Shown here piece by piece: positions 1 to 9,548 of a stretch of 64,000 nucleotides of DNA; the stretch's first letter is position 1, and each line of letters starts with the position of its first letter. The DNA lies in contig NZ_MSPQ01000006.1 of the NCBI RefSeq assembly GCF_001936475.1, positions 186,001 through 250,000 of the forward strand, written 5' to 3'. The position numbers and the translations under genes were made by a program. The DNA is from Algoriphagus marinus (lineage in GTDB: Bacteria > Bacteroidota > Bacteroidia > Cytophagales > Cyclobacteriaceae). The notes under the pieces were generated by a model. The model ran no database searches. It worked only from the letters and a program-made list of their open reading frames with translations, and was not told where the DNA came from.

Positions 1-420
1 AAGCTGAGTAGTTCGATCGCCTTGCAAGAGCTCAAAATCAAAAATTTCTAAAAAATCAGGGTTAACCATCCGAAAGGACTGGCTCTGGGTACTTTCATCT
101 GGAAGCATGGCTTGAACTCCCCCACTGATATATTGTGTAATTGCCTCAATTTGAGGGAATTCTTGACGAAATGTGGATTCCACAATCATGGGAGAACTAA
201 AACTCTCCTGTATTTCACCTTCTACTAGTTCATGACTTTTGATCCTAAATATCCGATCACTTTCCTGGTGAAAATTGTCAAAACTCATTTCAAACTGTAC
301 AAAAAAGAAAATCAAAATACTGACTCCCAAACCCAGTGAAAGTCCAATCAAATTGATAGCTGTATGAAGTTTGTTCTTCAAGAGGTTTCTAACAGCGATT
401 TTGAAATAGTTTTTAAGCAT
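1..420 (-). CDS. MacB/FtsX-like ABC permease, N-terminal part only (cut by window edge)
   Basis: The first 140 codons of another member of the large permease family are visible. The protein opens with MLKNYFKIAVRNLLKNKLHT, then a hydrophobic segment at about residues 20-42, then the start of the MacB-type periplasmic domain with the family motif FDNFHQESDRIFRI. The reading frame is still open at base 1, so the rest lies outside the window. It starts 92 bp downstream of the stop of the next permease (513-2873) with no sigma-54-like site between them, so it is probably the third gene of the operon read from the promoter near 5656. Family membership is seen directly; substrate is unknown. Confidence 0.9.
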   Translation of the reverse strand, partial: MLKNYFKIAVRNLLKNKLHTAINLIGLSLGLGVSILIFFFVQFEMSFDNFHQESDRIFRIKSHELVEGEIQESFSSPMIVESTFRQEFPQIEAITQYISGGVQAMLPDESTQSQSFRMVNPDFLEIFDFELLQGDRTTQL

Positions 421-512
421 ATCTAGTGTAGTTATTCTTACTAATTATTCCTCTAGTAAATTATCTTTTCGGTATTTTCATCTTTCTCCCTTCAGCCTTC
501 AGACCTTCGTCA

Positions 513-2873
513 CTATTCACTTTTAAGCGTCTTTGCAGGATTCACCAATGCTGCCTTGATCGCTTGCGAACTCACAGTCAATAAGGCAATGATTAAAGTC
601 AAGCCACCTGTCCAAATAAAAACAGTCCATTTCAAATCTGTTCTATAAGCAAAAGTATTGAGCCAATCACTCATGAAATACCAAGTCACGGGAATGCCTA
701 TCACCACTGATATGAGCACCAATCGGGTAAATTCTGTAGAAATCAATCCTACCAAACTTGCCACGGTAGCTCCCATGACTTTGCGAACCGAGATTTCCTT
801 TTTTCGCCGCTCTGCGATGAAAGTTGCTAAGCCAAATAATCCCATACAGGAAATGATCACCGCAATCCCCGTGAAAATCGAGGTTAAAAGCGCAGTTCTC
901 TGTTGTGCCTGAAATTTTTTGGAATGCTGCTCATCCACAAATCTGTACTCAAATGGGGCATCTGGATTAAACTTATTAAAGATAGACTCCATTGAAGCCA
1001 AGGCATCTTGCAGATTTTCACCATCAGCAACTCGGATATGAATGAAATTTAAATCTCGTTCCGGTCCGATTACCACAATAGGTTTTACCTCATCAAAAGG
1101 AGAAGCCATTATAAAATCCTTTACCACTCCGACTACCGTAAATTCATAATCATCATCTTGGATAATTTGACCAATGGGATCTTCAAAGCCCATTATTTTG
1201 GCAGTTGTCTCATTTATAATGACCGAAAGACTGTCGCTTGTATAGGAATAAATATCAATATCTCTTCCAGCAATCAATTCTAGCCCAGCAGTCTCTACTA
1301 GACCCGCATCCGTCCCCATCCGATTAATGCTCGGCTTGAAGTCAGGATCCTTACCCTGCCACTTCATTTCATTAGTATCACTGTATACTTCTGTCAAAGG
1401 AGAAAAAGTATAGCTCACTGAGCTAATTGCAGGTAAAGCAAGTAATTCATTTCTTAATGCTGCTTTGTTATTTCTTATGTTTTGGGTCACAGGGTGAAAA
1501 ATCAGGTTATCCTTGTTCAGTCCCAGATCGCGATCTTGAACGAAATTCATCTGATCACGCACGATCCATACGCTAGAAATCAAAATAACTACTACTGCAA
1601 ACTGAAATACTACCAAAACTTCTCTTGGTCTTACACCAAAACCACGTCTACTATCCATTTTGGTTTTCAAAGCAATGGCTGGTCGATAAGCACTCATCAA
1701 AAATGCTGGATAGCTTCCAGCCAAAACTCCAATTACTAGTACATAAACAATCGAGGCTCCCCAAAAGAAGGGCTGAGTAAATGGATTGGCGAGATCTTGC
1801 CCGATAAGGTCTCTGAACCACGGAAATACCAATGAAACGAGCAATATGGCAAAGAGATAAGCGGAAATTGCGATCAGGGTAGATTCTGCTAGAAACTGCC
1901 CAATCAGCATTCCTTTGCCCGCTCCTGAGATTTTACGGATCCCCACTTCCTTAGAGCGTCGATCACTTTGGGCGGTGCTAAGATTTACAAAATTGATTCC
2001 GGCAATGAATAATACCAAAGCCGACACGATCCCAAACATCCGGATCAATTCAATTTTGCCACCGACAGATTGACCATTTTCAAATTTGGAATAGAGGTGC
2101 AAGTCTTCAAAAGGAAAAAGAAAATCTGAAATATCATCAAAGTCAGAGTTTTTTGCAGTGAAACCATTAAACTTTTCATTGAAGTCAACCAGCGAAGCGT
2201 CTTTTGTAAGCATTACAAATGTTCTGTAGGCGTTATTTCCCCAGAAATCATCTGACCAACCCATTTGATCAAGTTTTTTGAACGAGAAAAAAGCGGTAAA
2301 AGGGAAGTTGGTATTCTCAGGCAAATCTTTGATTATCGCCTTCACTTCCAAATCCATTTGCTTCTCCACGGTAACAGATTTTCCAATAGGGGATTCATCT
2401 CCAAAAAGTTTTTTCGCGACAGATTCTGTAAGCACTAGTGCATCTGGCTCTTCCATTGCCTGGACAGGATCGCCTTCTAAGGCTTCAAAACTGAACATTT
2501 TAAAAAATCCTGGCTCAGTAAATGTAGATTCTTCATAGAAACTATTCTCTCCAACTGTCAATAATTGTGGATCCCATTCTGTTATTCGAGCCACTTCTTC
2601 GACTTCAGGAAACTGATTTTTTAATGCTGGCGCATAAGGTGCCGGAGTATAATCCCAGGTAAAGGTTTCTCCCTGCATTTCAGCATTTCTCCAAACTGCA
2701 AACACCCGGTCCGAATTTTCATGAAATCGATCGACTGAAAGCTCAAACTGCACCCAAATCAAAATCAGAATTGAGGCAGCAATACCGATTCCTAAACCAA
2801 CGATATTGATAAAAGCGTAGCCCTTACTTCGTTGAATATTTCTCCAGGCGATTTTAAAGTAGTTTTTTAGCAT
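513..2873 (-). CDS. MacB/FtsX-like ABC transporter permease (786 aa)
   Basis: Full-length member of the two-FtsX-domain permease family. An N-terminal membrane segment (about residues 20-42) precedes a MacB-type periplasmic core domain, a first FtsX block (about 275-450, with the conserved RSKEVGIRKISGA coupling helix), a second periplasmic domain, and a final FtsX block (about 670-786, with RRKKEISVRKVMGA). It ends NPAKTLKSE, close to the C-terminal signature of its paralogs. There is no ATPase domain, so it must borrow an ATPase, presumably the one at 34208-34903. It lies 151 bp behind the 823-residue permease and looks like the second gene of that operon. By family analogy it is a mechanotransmission-type inner-membrane component acting on envelope or exported molecules; the actual substrate is not deducible. 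Confidence 0.93.
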   Translation of the reverse strand: MLKNYFKIAWRNIQRSKGYAFINIVGLGIGIAASILILIWVQFELSVDRFHENSDRVFAVWRNAEMQGETFTWDYTPAPYAPALKNQFPEVEEVARITEWDPQLLTVGENSFYEESTFTEPGFFKMFSFEALEGDPVQAMEEPDALVLTESVAKKLFGDESPIGKSVTVEKQMDLEVKAIIKDLPENTNFPFTAFFSFKKLDQMGWSDDFWGNNAYRTFVMLTKDASLVDFNEKFNGFTAKNSDFDDISDFLFPFEDLHLYSKFENGQSVGGKIELIRMFGIVSALVLFIAGINFVNLSTAQSDRRSKEVGIRKISGAGKGMLIGQFLAESTLIAISAYLFAILLVSLVFPWFRDLIGQDLANPFTQPFFWGASIVYVLVIGVLAGSYPAFLMSAYRPAIALKTKMDSRRGFGVRPREVLVVFQFAVVVILISSVWIVRDQMNFVQDRDLGLNKDNLIFHPVTQNIRNNKAALRNELLALPAISSVSYTFSPLTEVYSDTNEMKWQGKDPDFKPSINRMGTDAGLVETAGLELIAGRDIDIYSYTSDSLSVIINETTAKIMGFEDPIGQIIQDDDYEFTVVGVVKDFIMASPFDEVKPIVVIGPERDLNFIHIRVADGENLQDALASMESIFNKFNPDAPFEYRFVDEQHSKKFQAQQRTALLTSIFTGIAVIISCMGLFGLATFIAERRKKEISVRKVMGATVASLVGLISTEFTRLVLISVVIGIPVTWYFMSDWLNTFAYRTDLKWTVFIWTGGLTLIIALLTVSSQAIKAALVNPAKTLKSE

Positions 2874-2897
2874 TGGTTAAAGGGTTGTCTTGGTTCG

Positions 2898-2940
2898 TTA
2901 CTTCATAATTCATCATTCGACATTCATAATTCGATATTTC
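2898..2940. repeat. Low-complexity degenerate tandem repeat (TTCATAATTC unit)
   Basis: The gap between the two permeases holds imperfect repeats of the type TTCATAATTCATCATTCGACATT. It belongs to a class of short, gap-confined degenerate repeats seen many times in this window, each locus with its own unit. No coding potential is seen. Confidence 0.55.
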
Positions 2941-3024
2941 TCAATTTTAGCTTGGCTTTTAAACCCAGTTTGATGCTATCAAAAATCTCTTCCTTCGTAA
3001 ATCGCACTTCTCTAATTTTAAATC

Positions 3025-5496
3025 CTATTCGCTCTTAATCGACTCCACCGGATTTGCATTGGCAGATTTCCAAGACTGAATCGACACCGTCAGCCAGGCG
3101 ATCAGCATGGAGAAAGCGGCTGTTCCCAAGAAAAACCAAGGAGAAATACTGACTTTATTGGCAAATTGACTCAACCACTCTTCCATCAAATAATATCCCA
3201 ATGGAAGAGAAATGAGCATGGCCACTCCGACAGGAATCAAGAATTCCAACGATAGCTTTTGAATAATCCCGAAAACAGAAGCTCCCAAAACTTTTCGGAT
3301 ACCGATTTCTTTCCGCTTACTCTCCGCTGTGAAAATGGAAAGTCCCAACAAGCCTAAACAGGAAATAAATAGCGTCAGGAATGCAAATGAACCCAAGATA
3401 TTTCCAATCCGAGCTTCTTGCTCATATTGCAGCGCAATGGTGGTGTCTACAAAACTAAAATCAAAAGGAACTCCTGGTATTAATTCCTTCCATTTAGACT
3501 TGAGAACTTCAAGTTCTGCCGATCCAAAACCCTCTTCTACTCTTAAAAGTAAATAAGCACTTGCATCGAATGCCGAATTTTGAGAAGGAAAAAAGACTGT
3601 GGGGACAATTTCGTCTTTGAGATTCTGTGTATGGTAATCGGCTACCACTCCCACGACATTTCCCCGGTAATCTGAGAAAAGCTGGCCATTCTCTTCAGTA
3701 TAGACTCTAACACCCATTCCAAGCGCTTGCTTAGGATTTTTTTTCATCCACTTCGCAGCTGATTCGTTGATCACTATTCCTAAGTCATCCATCGCAGCAA
3801 ACTGCTCCCGCATCATTCGCTTGGCGCCTTGATCTGAAAATTCCTCACTGAAGGCTCTTCCAGAAATCTGCTGAATGCCTAGATTTTCAAAAAAACCTGC
3901 ATCCACGTATTGAAGGTGAACATCAGCCTCTTCACCCTCTTTCATATCCGTATAGGAAAATGAAGGTGCCCACCCTACTTCAACACCGGGAATACTGCCA
4001 ACAGCATTGATGGATAGGACTCCTGGAAGATTTTGAAGTTCATTTTTCAAAACCTGTATATTTCCTTTGGCTTGATTATTTAATGAAACAGTCATCAACC
4101 CTTTGTAATCAAAGCCCATATCTTCATTTTTCAAAAAACTATGTTGGAAATAAGCTACTCCACCACAGAAAACGAGTAAAGCGGAAAGTACAAACTGAAA
4201 TACTACCAAAGACTTTCTCAAGGTCGATTTCCCTTTTGCCCCACCTGATTGTTTTAGAATCATCTCTGGCTTCAGACCTGAAAGGTAAAATGCCGGAAAA
4301 ATCCCCGCCAACAGGGAAGAACTCACCCAAATAGCCAGGATAAATGAAGCAATTGCAGGATCAGAACTGATCTCAAAAGGAATTTGCACCCCAATCAAAG
4401 TACTTGTCAAGGGTAAAATCAAATACACTAAGCCCAAACCTACCAGCATTGCAATCGCATTAATCAAGAATGATTCCGTGAGAAACTGTCTGATCAGCTG
4501 TCCACGCTGGGCGCCATTGACTTTTCGAATCCCGATTTCCTTCATTCGCTTGATCGCTCGTGCTGTAGCCAAATTGATAAAATTGATACAGGCTAAAAGC
4601 AAAACAAATAAGCCAATGGACCCAAAAATATAAAGTGTCTGTCTCGACATGACAGGAGTCCATTCCCGATCATATCCAGCAGTGAGATGGATATCAGTTA
4701 CCGGTTGGAGGTAATGTTGATAGCTTTTGGCTTCCTCTGGATTTCGATAGTTTCCATTGACTTCTTGAATTCGCTTACTGAGCTGTCCAGCATCTGCCAA
4801 AGGGGTGGTTTTGACATAGGTATAGCCTTGAGGCCACCAAAAACTACCAAAATCCGCATCCAGAGGGAAATAATTTTGAGATTTGAAAGAAGACATCCCG
4901 GTAATGAAATCAAATTTCATGTGCGTATTAGAAGGCAGATTTTCCAAAACTGCCTTAATCTCATAGCCCCTTCCATCTGATGTCAGGAGTGACTTCCCTA
5001 CGGCTGGTTCATTCCCAAAATACTTTTTTGCCTTTTCTTCAGTAATAACGAGCTGGTTTGGGTTTTCGAAAACTCCATCCCATGATCCCTCGATAAGTTT
5101 AAATCCAAATACTTTTTCAAATCCTGCATCTGCAAAATAAAAATAGTCCTCTTTAAAACTCTCATCCGGTGCTATCCCATCCGGGGAAGTGAAGTAGACA
5201 TTACTTGGCACCATCATGACCACCTCAGTCATTTCATCCTGAAATTCCTTGCGAAGCATGGGCGAGATGGCTCCACCTGTCCATGCCCATTGGCCAGAGT
5301 TATTTACATCTTGAACTACGCGATAGATTTGTCCACTTTCCTGATGAAACTGATCATAAGATTGCTCTTGCTTTACAAAAGCAAGCAAAATAAGGCAAGA
5401 AGCCAGGCCAATGGATAGGCCTAAAATATTGATCACAGAAAACGACTTCTGACGAAGTAAATTTCTCCAAGCGATTTTAAAGTAGTTTTTGAGCAT
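3025..5496 (-). CDS. MacB/FtsX-like ABC transporter permease (823 aa)
   Basis: The longest permease of the set. It starts MLKNYFKIAWRNLLRQKS and ends NPVESIKSE. Order of parts: N-terminal membrane helix, MacB-type periplasmic domain, first FtsX block (coupling motif RMKEIGIRKVNGAQRGQLIRQF), second periplasmic domain, last FtsX block (SKRKEIGIRKVLGASVFGII). Its second periplasmic domain carries an extra stretch around QGAKRMMREQFAAMDD compared with most paralogs, which accounts for the greater length. It is the first gene after the sigma-54-like promoter at 5656-5671, with a leader of about 150 nt that contains a strong hairpin and a dispersed repeat. The permeases at 513-2873 and 1-420 follow in the same direction. 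No ATPase domain is present. Confidence 0.93.
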   Translation of the reverse strand: MLKNYFKIAWRNLLRQKSFSVINILGLSIGLASCLILLAFVKQEQSYDQFHQESGQIYRVVQDVNNSGQWAWTGGAISPMLRKEFQDEMTEVVMMVPSNVYFTSPDGIAPDESFKEDYFYFADAGFEKVFGFKLIEGSWDGVFENPNQLVITEEKAKKYFGNEPAVGKSLLTSDGRGYEIKAVLENLPSNTHMKFDFITGMSSFKSQNYFPLDADFGSFWWPQGYTYVKTTPLADAGQLSKRIQEVNGNYRNPEEAKSYQHYLQPVTDIHLTAGYDREWTPVMSRQTLYIFGSIGLFVLLLACINFINLATARAIKRMKEIGIRKVNGAQRGQLIRQFLTESFLINAIAMLVGLGLVYLILPLTSTLIGVQIPFEISSDPAIASFILAIWVSSSLLAGIFPAFYLSGLKPEMILKQSGGAKGKSTLRKSLVVFQFVLSALLVFCGGVAYFQHSFLKNEDMGFDYKGLMTVSLNNQAKGNIQVLKNELQNLPGVLSINAVGSIPGVEVGWAPSFSYTDMKEGEEADVHLQYVDAGFFENLGIQQISGRAFSEEFSDQGAKRMMREQFAAMDDLGIVINESAAKWMKKNPKQALGMGVRVYTEENGQLFSDYRGNVVGVVADYHTQNLKDEIVPTVFFPSQNSAFDASAYLLLRVEEGFGSAELEVLKSKWKELIPGVPFDFSFVDTTIALQYEQEARIGNILGSFAFLTLFISCLGLLGLSIFTAESKRKEIGIRKVLGASVFGIIQKLSLEFLIPVGVAMLISLPLGYYLMEEWLSQFANKVSISPWFFLGTAAFSMLIAWLTVSIQSWKSANANPVESIKSE

Positions 5497-5556
5497 ATGG
5501 ATCGCCTTTGCGAAGTTTAATTTCCCTTTATTTTTTATGTTCCCTTCCTTTGAATC

Positions 5557-5590
5557 CGAAGCAATTTCTTTCTGCTGAAAGATTGCTTCG
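5557..5590 (-). other. Strong hairpin in the leader of the three-permease operon
   Basis: CGAAGCAATTTCTTTC is followed by TGCT and GAAAGATTGCTTCG. The arms pair over 14 bp with a two-base bulge and a four-base loop. It lies between the sigma-54-like promoter and the start codon at 5496, so it would form near the 5' end of the transcript. No T-run follows on the minus strand, so it is not an obvious terminator. A role in mRNA stability or attenuation is inference. Confidence 0.6.
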
Positions 5591-5620
5591 ACCCCATTGA
5601 ATTATGATTTAAGAAAAGGT

Positions 5621-5647
5621 CTCGCTCCCGACAGCTGTACAGGAGAC
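5621..5647. repeat. 27-bp dispersed repeat, copy 1
   Basis: The 27 bases beginning CTCGCTCCCGACAGCTGTAC recur exactly, in inverted orientation, at 47334-47360. Both copies are intergenic, and both lie near a CCGAAGCAAT sequence, which suggests a larger, partly eroded dispersed element. Confidence 0.8.
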
Positions 5648-5655
5648 ATTTACAT

Positions 5656-5746
5656 TTCCACTTCTGTGCCATCAAAAAATAGCCTAAACACGCTAAAAAT
5701 GGCTTTTTCAAAAATAAAGAATACCCCTCTCGAACAAAATCGTCCG
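5656..5746 (-). promoter_or_regulatory. Sigma-54-like promoter plus upstream inverted repeat, for the three-permease operon
   Basis: On the minus strand TGGCACAGAAGTGGAA (5671 to 5656) resembles a -24/-12 promoter: the -24 TGGCAC is perfect, while the -12 part is TGGAA rather than TTGCA. Upstream, CGAACAAAATCGTCCG (5731-5746) is an inverted repeat of the CGRAC-N6-GTYCG type followed by CACGGGCAAAAG. The centre of the repeat is 67.5 bp from the first T of the -24 box. The same layout recurs at seven other loci in the window. Confidence 0.75.
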
Positions 5747-5791
5747 CTCACGGGCAAAAGTAAAAAGTGTTATTCCCTCTTTACTTTTCAT

Positions 5792-5830
5792 TGAAAAAGC
5801 CGAGAGGAACAAGACTGTCACTCCCGGCTT
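5792..5830 (-). terminator. Intrinsic terminator downstream of the 806-aa permease gene
   Basis: On the minus strand AAGCCGGGAG and CTCTCGGCTT (5830 to 5797) pair over 9 of 10 bases around a 14-base loop and are followed by a short T-run. A T-run also follows on the plus strand, so it could act in both directions. It lies about 80 bp after the stop codon at 5910 and just upstream of the regulatory site of the next operon. Confidence 0.65.
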
Positions 5831-5909
5831 AAAGATCTTTTTTTTGATTTAGACTCTTTCATTAAAATTAACGAATCGATGATTCTTAATTTATTGGAAA
5901 TTGCTCCGG

Positions 5910-8321
5910 TTACTCACTTTTCAAACTATTCACCGGGTTGGCCTGCGCAGCCTGATAAGCAATGATTCCAACAATAAAGGCGGTGAAAATGAATGTAGTC
6001 AGGCCAATGGATGCAAAGACGAATTGGTTGATATCAATCCGGTAGGCAAAATTTGAAAGCCAGGAGTTTGCAGCATAGAATGCAATTGGCCAAGCAATTA
6101 GCAAAGCAATCCCAACTAAAACCAGATATTCTTTGGTAGAAGATTGAATAATCGAAAACACGGATGCACCAAGTACTTTTCGGATTCCTATTTCCTTTTT
6201 CCGGGCCATTGTTAAGAAAATTGTGATCCCGATAATTCCCAAGGCCGCCAAAATCACCGCGATGATATTGAAATAAAGCAATAAATCTGCGGTTTGCCGA
6301 TCCTGAGCATAGAGTTGAGCTACATTTTCGCTTAAATATTCCAGATCCAATGGAAAAGGCTCATTTAATTCATTGTAAATCGAATTCACTGCGGCTAATA
6401 CTTCAGCAGCATTTTCAGGATAATAGGAAACGATACTTCTTCCATCCATTTCCAGATTTTCTGAAAGGGTCAAAAAATAAGGGGTTACTTTTTCATGCAA
6501 TGAAAAAAGATTGATGTCTTCGAAAATACCCCCAATGGTAAATGGAAATCCTACCTGCCCGGTTTCTTCATTGGTATACTCCGGTTCGGTGATGACCTGC
6601 GTGCCGATCAAATCTTCTGCACGCACACCTTTTGCATTGGCAAATTTTTCTGCTGCAGTTCGGTTGATCAAAGTCGTCCGAGCACTTGGCGTTCCTGTCA
6701 ATGTTGTTTTTAGCTCATATGCTTTTAAGCCTTCAAAATCCAAATACAATTGATTGGAATCATCAAAAACAGTTTCCAATCCTTCTAATTTATAGGTGCC
6801 TTGATTAAAGGTTTGGAGACCAAAAGAACTACCAGTGCCTACAGCTATTACTCCGGGGATTTGACGAAGTTTTTGTCGGAAAACGCCTTGATTTTCGGGT
6901 GAGGTATAGGCATATAAAATACCCTCCTTTTTGTACCCAATGTCTTTCCCTTCTACAAACTCCAGTTGCTGAGAAATCAAAAGCGAAACTGAACTAATCG
7001 CAATCAGAATCACGAACTGACTAATCACCAGATATTTTCGAATTGGAAACTGTTGAAAATTGGACTGCTTGAGATCTTCTTTGAATAAACTTACTGCCCC
7101 TCTCATACCCAGATAGATCGCAGGAGACAGACTCGCCAAAATTCCAATCATGACAGCCAGAATCAATAAAGTGACCAAAGTCATCGGTTCAGCAATCAGG
7201 TTATTGGAAATGTCAGTGCCCATTAGGCTATTGAACTGAGGAATCACTAAAGAAATCAAAAGCCCTACAAAAGGAATCGCAATTAAAGACAGTAAAACAC
7301 CTTCTATTAAAAACTGCGTGGTAATCATGGAATTTTGGGCTCCCATGGCCTTGCGGACACCGATGGTTTTACTCTCTTTTGATTTGATCGCCAAAGTCAG
7401 GTTGGCGTAATTAAATAGTGTGATGATTAAAATGAATCCAGCAAAGAAGGAAATCATTGTAATGTAATTCTTGTTTCCGGGGGTTTTGGTTTCGTATAAA
7501 ATATTGGAATTCAAGTGAATACTTTCAATCGGCTGAAGAAAGTGTTGGGAATACAATTCATCGGCGGCCAAACGAGGATTGAAAGTCGCAATAGTCGCAT
7601 TTAATTGATTCTGAACTTCTTCGATACTACTATTCGGATTGGTTTGCAGGTAAATTCTACTTCCCCAATAATCGATTCGATCCTTACTAAGAGCTACAGA
7701 AAAATCAAAATGAGAATTTACCGGAACATCCTCTATGATCGCCGCCAATTCATAATCTTCTCCTCCTATTTGAATCGAACTATTGATTAATCCTGTTTGA
7801 GAAAAATAATCGGAGCCAAAAAGTTTTTCTGCTACTGAAGCCGTTAGAAGAGCTTTTCTTGATCCTTCAGAAAAATTATTCAAAGAACCCAAGACAGGTT
7901 TCCAGGAAAACATCTTCACAAAGCCTTCCGGTGTATTGGTGCTTAGAATCCCATCATTCTGAATCTGGCTCTCGCCGGATCGGATAAACTCAGTATAGGG
8001 GGATGTGATAAACTGGGTAACTTCTTCTATTCCCGGTGAGGATTTAAATGTTTGAGCTTGCCGTTCTTGCTCTTCTGCAGTTCCATCAGACCAATTTGGA
8101 AATCCAATGACGCTGTAATCCTGGGTTCTATATGTTCTTGCCAATCGATAAATCCGATCCGAGTTTTCATGAAAACCATCATAGCTGTTTTCGAAGTTGA
8201 TGTAAGATATTCCTACATAGGCCACAAATAAACCAGCAACCAAACTCAACAAGTTTAGGAAAGTAAATCTTCGATTTCTTAGGTATCCCCGAAAAGCTAT
8301 TTTTAAGTAGTTTTTTAACAT
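5910..8321 (-). CDS. MacB/FtsX-like ABC transporter permease (803 aa)
   Basis: Divergent paralog: N-terminus MLKNYLKIAFRGYLRNRR, C-terminus NPVNSLKSE. The ATG at 8321 is chosen because it gives the MLKNY start shared by the family; an upstream in-frame TTG at 8330 would add only three residues. It has the N-terminal helix, a MacB-type periplasmic domain, a first FtsX block (SKTIGVRKAMGAQNS), a second periplasmic domain and a final FtsX block (RKKEIGIRKVLGASVFSII). It is monocistronic: it has its own sigma-54-like promoter at 8498-8513 and a terminator after the stop. It has no ATPase domain. The periplasmic domains differ clearly from the neighbours, so its ligand may differ; that is inference. 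Confidence 0.93.
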   Translation of the reverse strand: MLKNYLKIAFRGYLRNRRFTFLNLLSLVAGLFVAYVGISYINFENSYDGFHENSDRIYRLARTYRTQDYSVIGFPNWSDGTAEEQERQAQTFKSSPGIEEVTQFITSPYTEFIRSGESQIQNDGILSTNTPEGFVKMFSWKPVLGSLNNFSEGSRKALLTASVAEKLFGSDYFSQTGLINSSIQIGGEDYELAAIIEDVPVNSHFDFSVALSKDRIDYWGSRIYLQTNPNSSIEEVQNQLNATIATFNPRLAADELYSQHFLQPIESIHLNSNILYETKTPGNKNYITMISFFAGFILIITLFNYANLTLAIKSKESKTIGVRKAMGAQNSMITTQFLIEGVLLSLIAIPFVGLLISLVIPQFNSLMGTDISNNLIAEPMTLVTLLILAVMIGILASLSPAIYLGMRGAVSLFKEDLKQSNFQQFPIRKYLVISQFVILIAISSVSLLISQQLEFVEGKDIGYKKEGILYAYTSPENQGVFRQKLRQIPGVIAVGTGSSFGLQTFNQGTYKLEGLETVFDDSNQLYLDFEGLKAYELKTTLTGTPSARTTLINRTAAEKFANAKGVRAEDLIGTQVITEPEYTNEETGQVGFPFTIGGIFEDINLFSLHEKVTPYFLTLSENLEMDGRSIVSYYPENAAEVLAAVNSIYNELNEPFPLDLEYLSENVAQLYAQDRQTADLLLYFNIIAVILAALGIIGITIFLTMARKKEIGIRKVLGASVFSIIQSSTKEYLVLVGIALLIAWPIAFYAANSWLSNFAYRIDINQFVFASIGLTTFIFTAFIVGIIAYQAAQANPVNSLKSE

Positions 8322-8497
8322 GTCGAGCAAGTTGAAAATTTAAAATACCAGAATTTTTCCGGTCCTTTTATCAAGAAAAGATTTAACGCCATTGAGAGTA
8401 TTAGATAATATAATAAATAGTTTTATCTGGTAGCTGCACATTCCTGAAACAAAAACTCGGAATGACGTCATCTTATTTGAAATGATATCTATTAAGA

Positions 8498-8588
8498 TTC
8501 CACTTCTATGCCATCAAAAAATGGTCTGAATCCACTAAAAATGGCATTCGAAAAAATTAATCTTTTTGCCCTCGAACAAAATCGTCCG
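8498..8588 (-). promoter_or_regulatory. Sigma-54-like promoter plus upstream inverted repeat, for the 803-aa permease
   Basis: TGGCATAGAAGTGGAA (8513 to 8498 on the minus strand) is nearly identical to the promoter at 5656. The upstream repeat CGAACAAAATCGTCCG (8573-8588) is identical to the one at 5731 and is followed by AACGGGCGAAAAA. The repeat centre is 67.5 bp from the -24 T. The leader from here to the ATG at 8321 is about 165 nt and contains no other obvious signal. Confidence 0.75.
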
Positions 8589-8656
8589 TCAACGGGCGAA
8601 AAATAAAAAAAAAGATCTTATTCTTAAATAGATCTCGTCCACTTCAAAAGTTGAAA

Positions 8657-9232
8657 TTAAAGACTTAACCTCCTCATCACCAATTCGTCAATTTTTTCAA
8701 AAAGCTGTTTTGGGTGTCTGGTTCTCCAGGCAATATCATTCAACTTCCCTCCCATGACAAGGTATTGATCAATGCCATATTTACACATTTCTGACAACAC
8801 ATGATCACGCAAGTTTAAGACTGCAATCCATCCCTCCTCCAATTCATCTTGCCATTCATCGTAATAATCATCAGAATCCAAATCAGCGTGAAAGTTGAGC
8901 AAATTTTCACAGATCAAGATGTACTTATTGATCCCTTCTGCGATCATCAATTCAATCACCCCACGCTTCAGGGTCATGATGTCATTGTTCAAAAGGTCAT
9001 TCCATTCTCCAAAAAGTTCGATTATGGCAAAACCATCATCGTAATCTGCAAAAACAACTTTTAGAAAAAGTGTTTCACTTCCGAAATTATCCCATTGAGG
9101 ATGTATCAAAAAATTATAAATCTGATCTGTGAAGTGAACCTCACTATTCTCGTAACCAAAAAATGGGGACTGAGGGTCTTCTGAAGCTATATATAGGTTC
9201 CGCCAGTTATAGTATGGTTCGATAGTATGCAT
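8657..9232 (-). CDS. Conserved hypothetical protein (191 aa)
   Basis: I do not recognise the family. The protein is acidic and soluble-looking, with no signal peptide or membrane segment. It is rich in aromatic residues (YYNWRNLYIA near the N-terminus) and has a run of acidic residues in the middle (DLDSDDYYDEWQDELEEGW). The codon pattern and length support a real gene. The ATG at 9232 is the only good start. It lies 316 bp downstream of the 804-residue permease in the same direction, but the gap is filled with low-complexity repeats, so co-transcription is uncertain. Confidence 0.7.
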   Translation of the reverse strand: MHTIEPYYNWRNLYIASEDPQSPFFGYENSEVHFTDQIYNFLIHPQWDNFGSETLFLKVVFADYDDGFAIIELFGEWNDLLNNDIMTLKRGVIELMIAEGINKYILICENLLNFHADLDSDDYYDEWQDELEEGWIAVLNLRDHVLSEMCKYGIDQYLVMGGKLNDIAWRTRHPKQLFEKIDELVMRRLSL

Positions 9233-9548
9233 GCAAGGTTAACCATATTTCCATGGGTTTGGTTGCACTCAGCAATTAGGGTTTCGATTGTGGGATGGTC
9301 GGTTATCAGTTGTCGGTTGTCAGTTTGACCTTGCCTGATTTTGGTTGTCAATTATCGTCCCGATAGCTATCCGGAGTTGGTTCCTGGTTTTTGATTCTTG
9401 ATTCTTACTACTTGATACTAGTCACTTGATACTTAGTACTCATTACCTGACTCTTGATTCTTGGTTCTCGGATCTTGGCTTTGCCGATTTTCAGCTTTCT
9501 CACTTCAATTTTCTGAATTAAATCTGAAATCTTATATCTTATATCCTC
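9233..9548. other. Gene-free gap filled with degenerate repeats
   Basis: No coding region. Two repeat patches are visible: CAGTTGTCGGTTGTCAG-like units at about 9299-9335, and TTGATTCTTGATTCTTAC-like units at about 9390-9478. These are members of the window-wide class of gap-confined degenerate tandem repeats. No promoter or terminator was recognised. Confidence 0.6.

Noticed and set aside
2963-2978. A TAGCATCAAACTGGGT sequence upstream of the 786-residue permease that resembles the sigma-54-like promoters
   Set aside because: The -24 box lacks the second G, and no activator-type dyad lies 67-71 bp upstream (that place is coding sequence of the next gene).
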